In this document: positions 5,700 through 6,284 of the stretch, one piece after another
Numbering within the stretch: position 1 is the first letter of the stretch
Layout: each line of letters opens with the position of its first letter
NCBI GenBank assembly: GCA_015494005.1
Contig: WGCB01000250.1
Span: forward strand, 1-6,284
Origin: Caldilineaceae bacterium
GTDB lineage: Bacteria; Chloroflexota; Anaerolineae; Caldilineales; Caldilineaceae
DNA length: 6,284 nt
Direction of reading: 5' to 3'
Program-made: the position numbers and the translations under genes
Notes under the pieces: model-generated
Databases searched by the model: none
What the model was told of the DNA's origin: nothing
What the model saw: the letters and a program-made list of their open reading frames with translations, nothing else

Positions 5700-6284
5700 T
5701 CACGCTCCCACGAAGCGGGGCGGCCGCTTCTCCAGGAAGGCCTGCACGCCCTCCCGGTGGTCCTGGCTGCGCCCCGCGGTCTCCTGGAGGTAGGCCTCGT
5801 AGGCCAGGGCCTGGTCCAGGCTCTGCTCCCAGGCCCGGTTCATGGCCCGCTTGGTCAAGCCGTAGGCCAGGCCAGGACCCTGGGCCAGCCGCTGGGCCCA
5901 GGAGGCCACCGTGGCCTGGAACTCCTCCCCGGGCGCCACCTGGTTGACCAGCCCCCACTCCAGGGCCTGGGCGGAGCTCAGTTTCTCCGCGGTGACGGCC
6001 AGCTGGTAGGCCCGAGCCTGGCCGATGATCCGGGGCAGGAACCAGTTCAGGCCGCTGTCCGGGATGAGGCCCACCCGGCTGAAGGCCAGGACGAAGCTGG
6101 CCTTCTCCGAGGCGATGCGGATGTCCGTGGCCAGGGCCACGCCGCAGCCGGCCCCGGCCGCCACCCCGTTGATGGCCCCGATGATGGGCCGCTCCAGCCC
6201 TACCATGGCCTTGATCAGCCGGTGGTAGCCCTGGCGTAGGTGTTCGCCGATGGAGAAGCCCTCCCCTCGAGCCTGGACCGCAGC
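5700..6284 (-). CDS. Enoyl-CoA hydratase/isomerase family protein, PaaG-like (partial, N-terminus off window)
   Basis: This is a crotonase-fold enzyme acting on a CoA thioester. The last 194 residues are visible; the usual length is about 260, so roughly 65-70 residues lie beyond the right edge. Visible (local numbering) are P33-I-I-G-A-I-N-G-V-A-A-G-A-G, the second oxyanion-hole loop; D54-I-R-I-A-S; the segment K61-A-S-F-V-L-A-F-S-R-V-G-L-I-P-D76-S-G; and the tail GRSQDHREGVQAFLEKRPPRF, close to that of PaaG-type proteins. Aligned by eye to rat crotonase, both hydratase glutamates (E144, E164) are replaced, by Phe68 and Gln94, while Asp76 sits at the position used by PaaG-type isomerases. 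An isomerase, such as ring-epoxide or double-bond isomerisation, is thus likelier than a simple hydratase. Its stop lies 2 nt before the dehydrogenase start, placing both in one operon. Exact function remains open because the first active-site loop is missing. Confidence 0.93.
   Translation of the reverse strand, partial: AAVQARGEGFSIGEHLRQGYHRLIKAMVGLERPIIGAINGVAAGAGCGVALATDIRIASEKASFVLAFSRVGLIPDSGLNWFLPRIIGQARAYQLAVTAEKLSSAQALEWGLVNQVAPGEEFQATVASWAQRLAQGPGLAYGLTKRAMNRAWEQSLDQALAYEAYLQETAGRSQDHREGVQAFLEKRPPRFVGA

Noticed and set aside
5698..5958. N-terminal extension of the dehydrogenase frame to 373 codons
   Set aside because: The extension is Gly/Pro/Arg-rich shadow of the crotonase gene. 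The Rossmann motif starts directly after the ATG at 5697, as in the family.
4798..6239. Long plus-strand open frames opposite the dehydrogenase and crotonase
   Set aside because: There is no recognisable domain or start signal, and they are fully antisense to enzymes with intact catalytic residues.
1..6284. tRNA, rRNA, CRISPR, insertion sequence, toxin-antitoxin or defence genes
   Set aside because: None was seen on either strand. The window is almost fully covered by metabolic and transport genes, and no direct repeat array or transposase motif is present.

Overview
The window is a compact, GC-rich bacterial segment in which every supported gene lies on the minus strand, so transcription runs from position 6284 towards position 1. 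Seven genes are visible: two cut by the window edges and five complete. The binding protein is a lipoprotein with a long linker made only of Ala, Glu, Gln and Pro. This suggests a monoderm-type envelope, and such linkers are common in Chloroflexota (Caldilineae/Anaerolineae-like bacteria). That assignment is inference from style and GC content, not from a marker gene.

Right half (about 6284-3145): a tightly packed four-gene catabolic unit. In order of transcription it encodes a PaaG-like crotonase (5' end off the window), a 286-residue 3-hydroxyacyl-CoA dehydrogenase, a soluble bacterial cytochrome P450 and a PaaI-family hotdog thioesterase. Junctions are a 2-nt gap, an 8-nt overlap and a 2-nt gap. 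Each downstream ribosome binding site lies inside the end of the preceding gene, so translational coupling is likely. An isomerase-type crotonase, a hydroxyacyl-CoA dehydrogenase and PaaI together recall the aerobic phenylacetyl-CoA pathway or a related CoA-thioester beta-oxidation route. The P450 is not a standard member of that pathway and is the most unusual element here.

Left half (3047-1): a branched-chain amino acid/aromatic-acid type (HAAT/Liv) ABC importer, encoded as livK (lipoprotein), livH (permease) and livM (permease, 3' end off the window). A 97-bp gap separates it from the thioesterase gene. livH and livM overlap by one base. Between livK and livH lies a perfect 40-bp palindrome without a T tract. 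It is best read as an RNA hairpin that protects the livK message or sets the ratio of binding protein to permease. The ATPase genes livG and livF are expected further left but are not visible.

Taken together, the arrangement suggests a 'take up, activate, oxidise' locus: a Liv-type importer brings in a carboxylate, perhaps aromatic or a branched or short acyl acid, and the neighbouring enzymes process its CoA thioester. The substrate cannot be read from the sequence. No RNA gene, mobile element, CRISPR array or defence system is seen, and no stretch longer than 100 bp lacks a gene.
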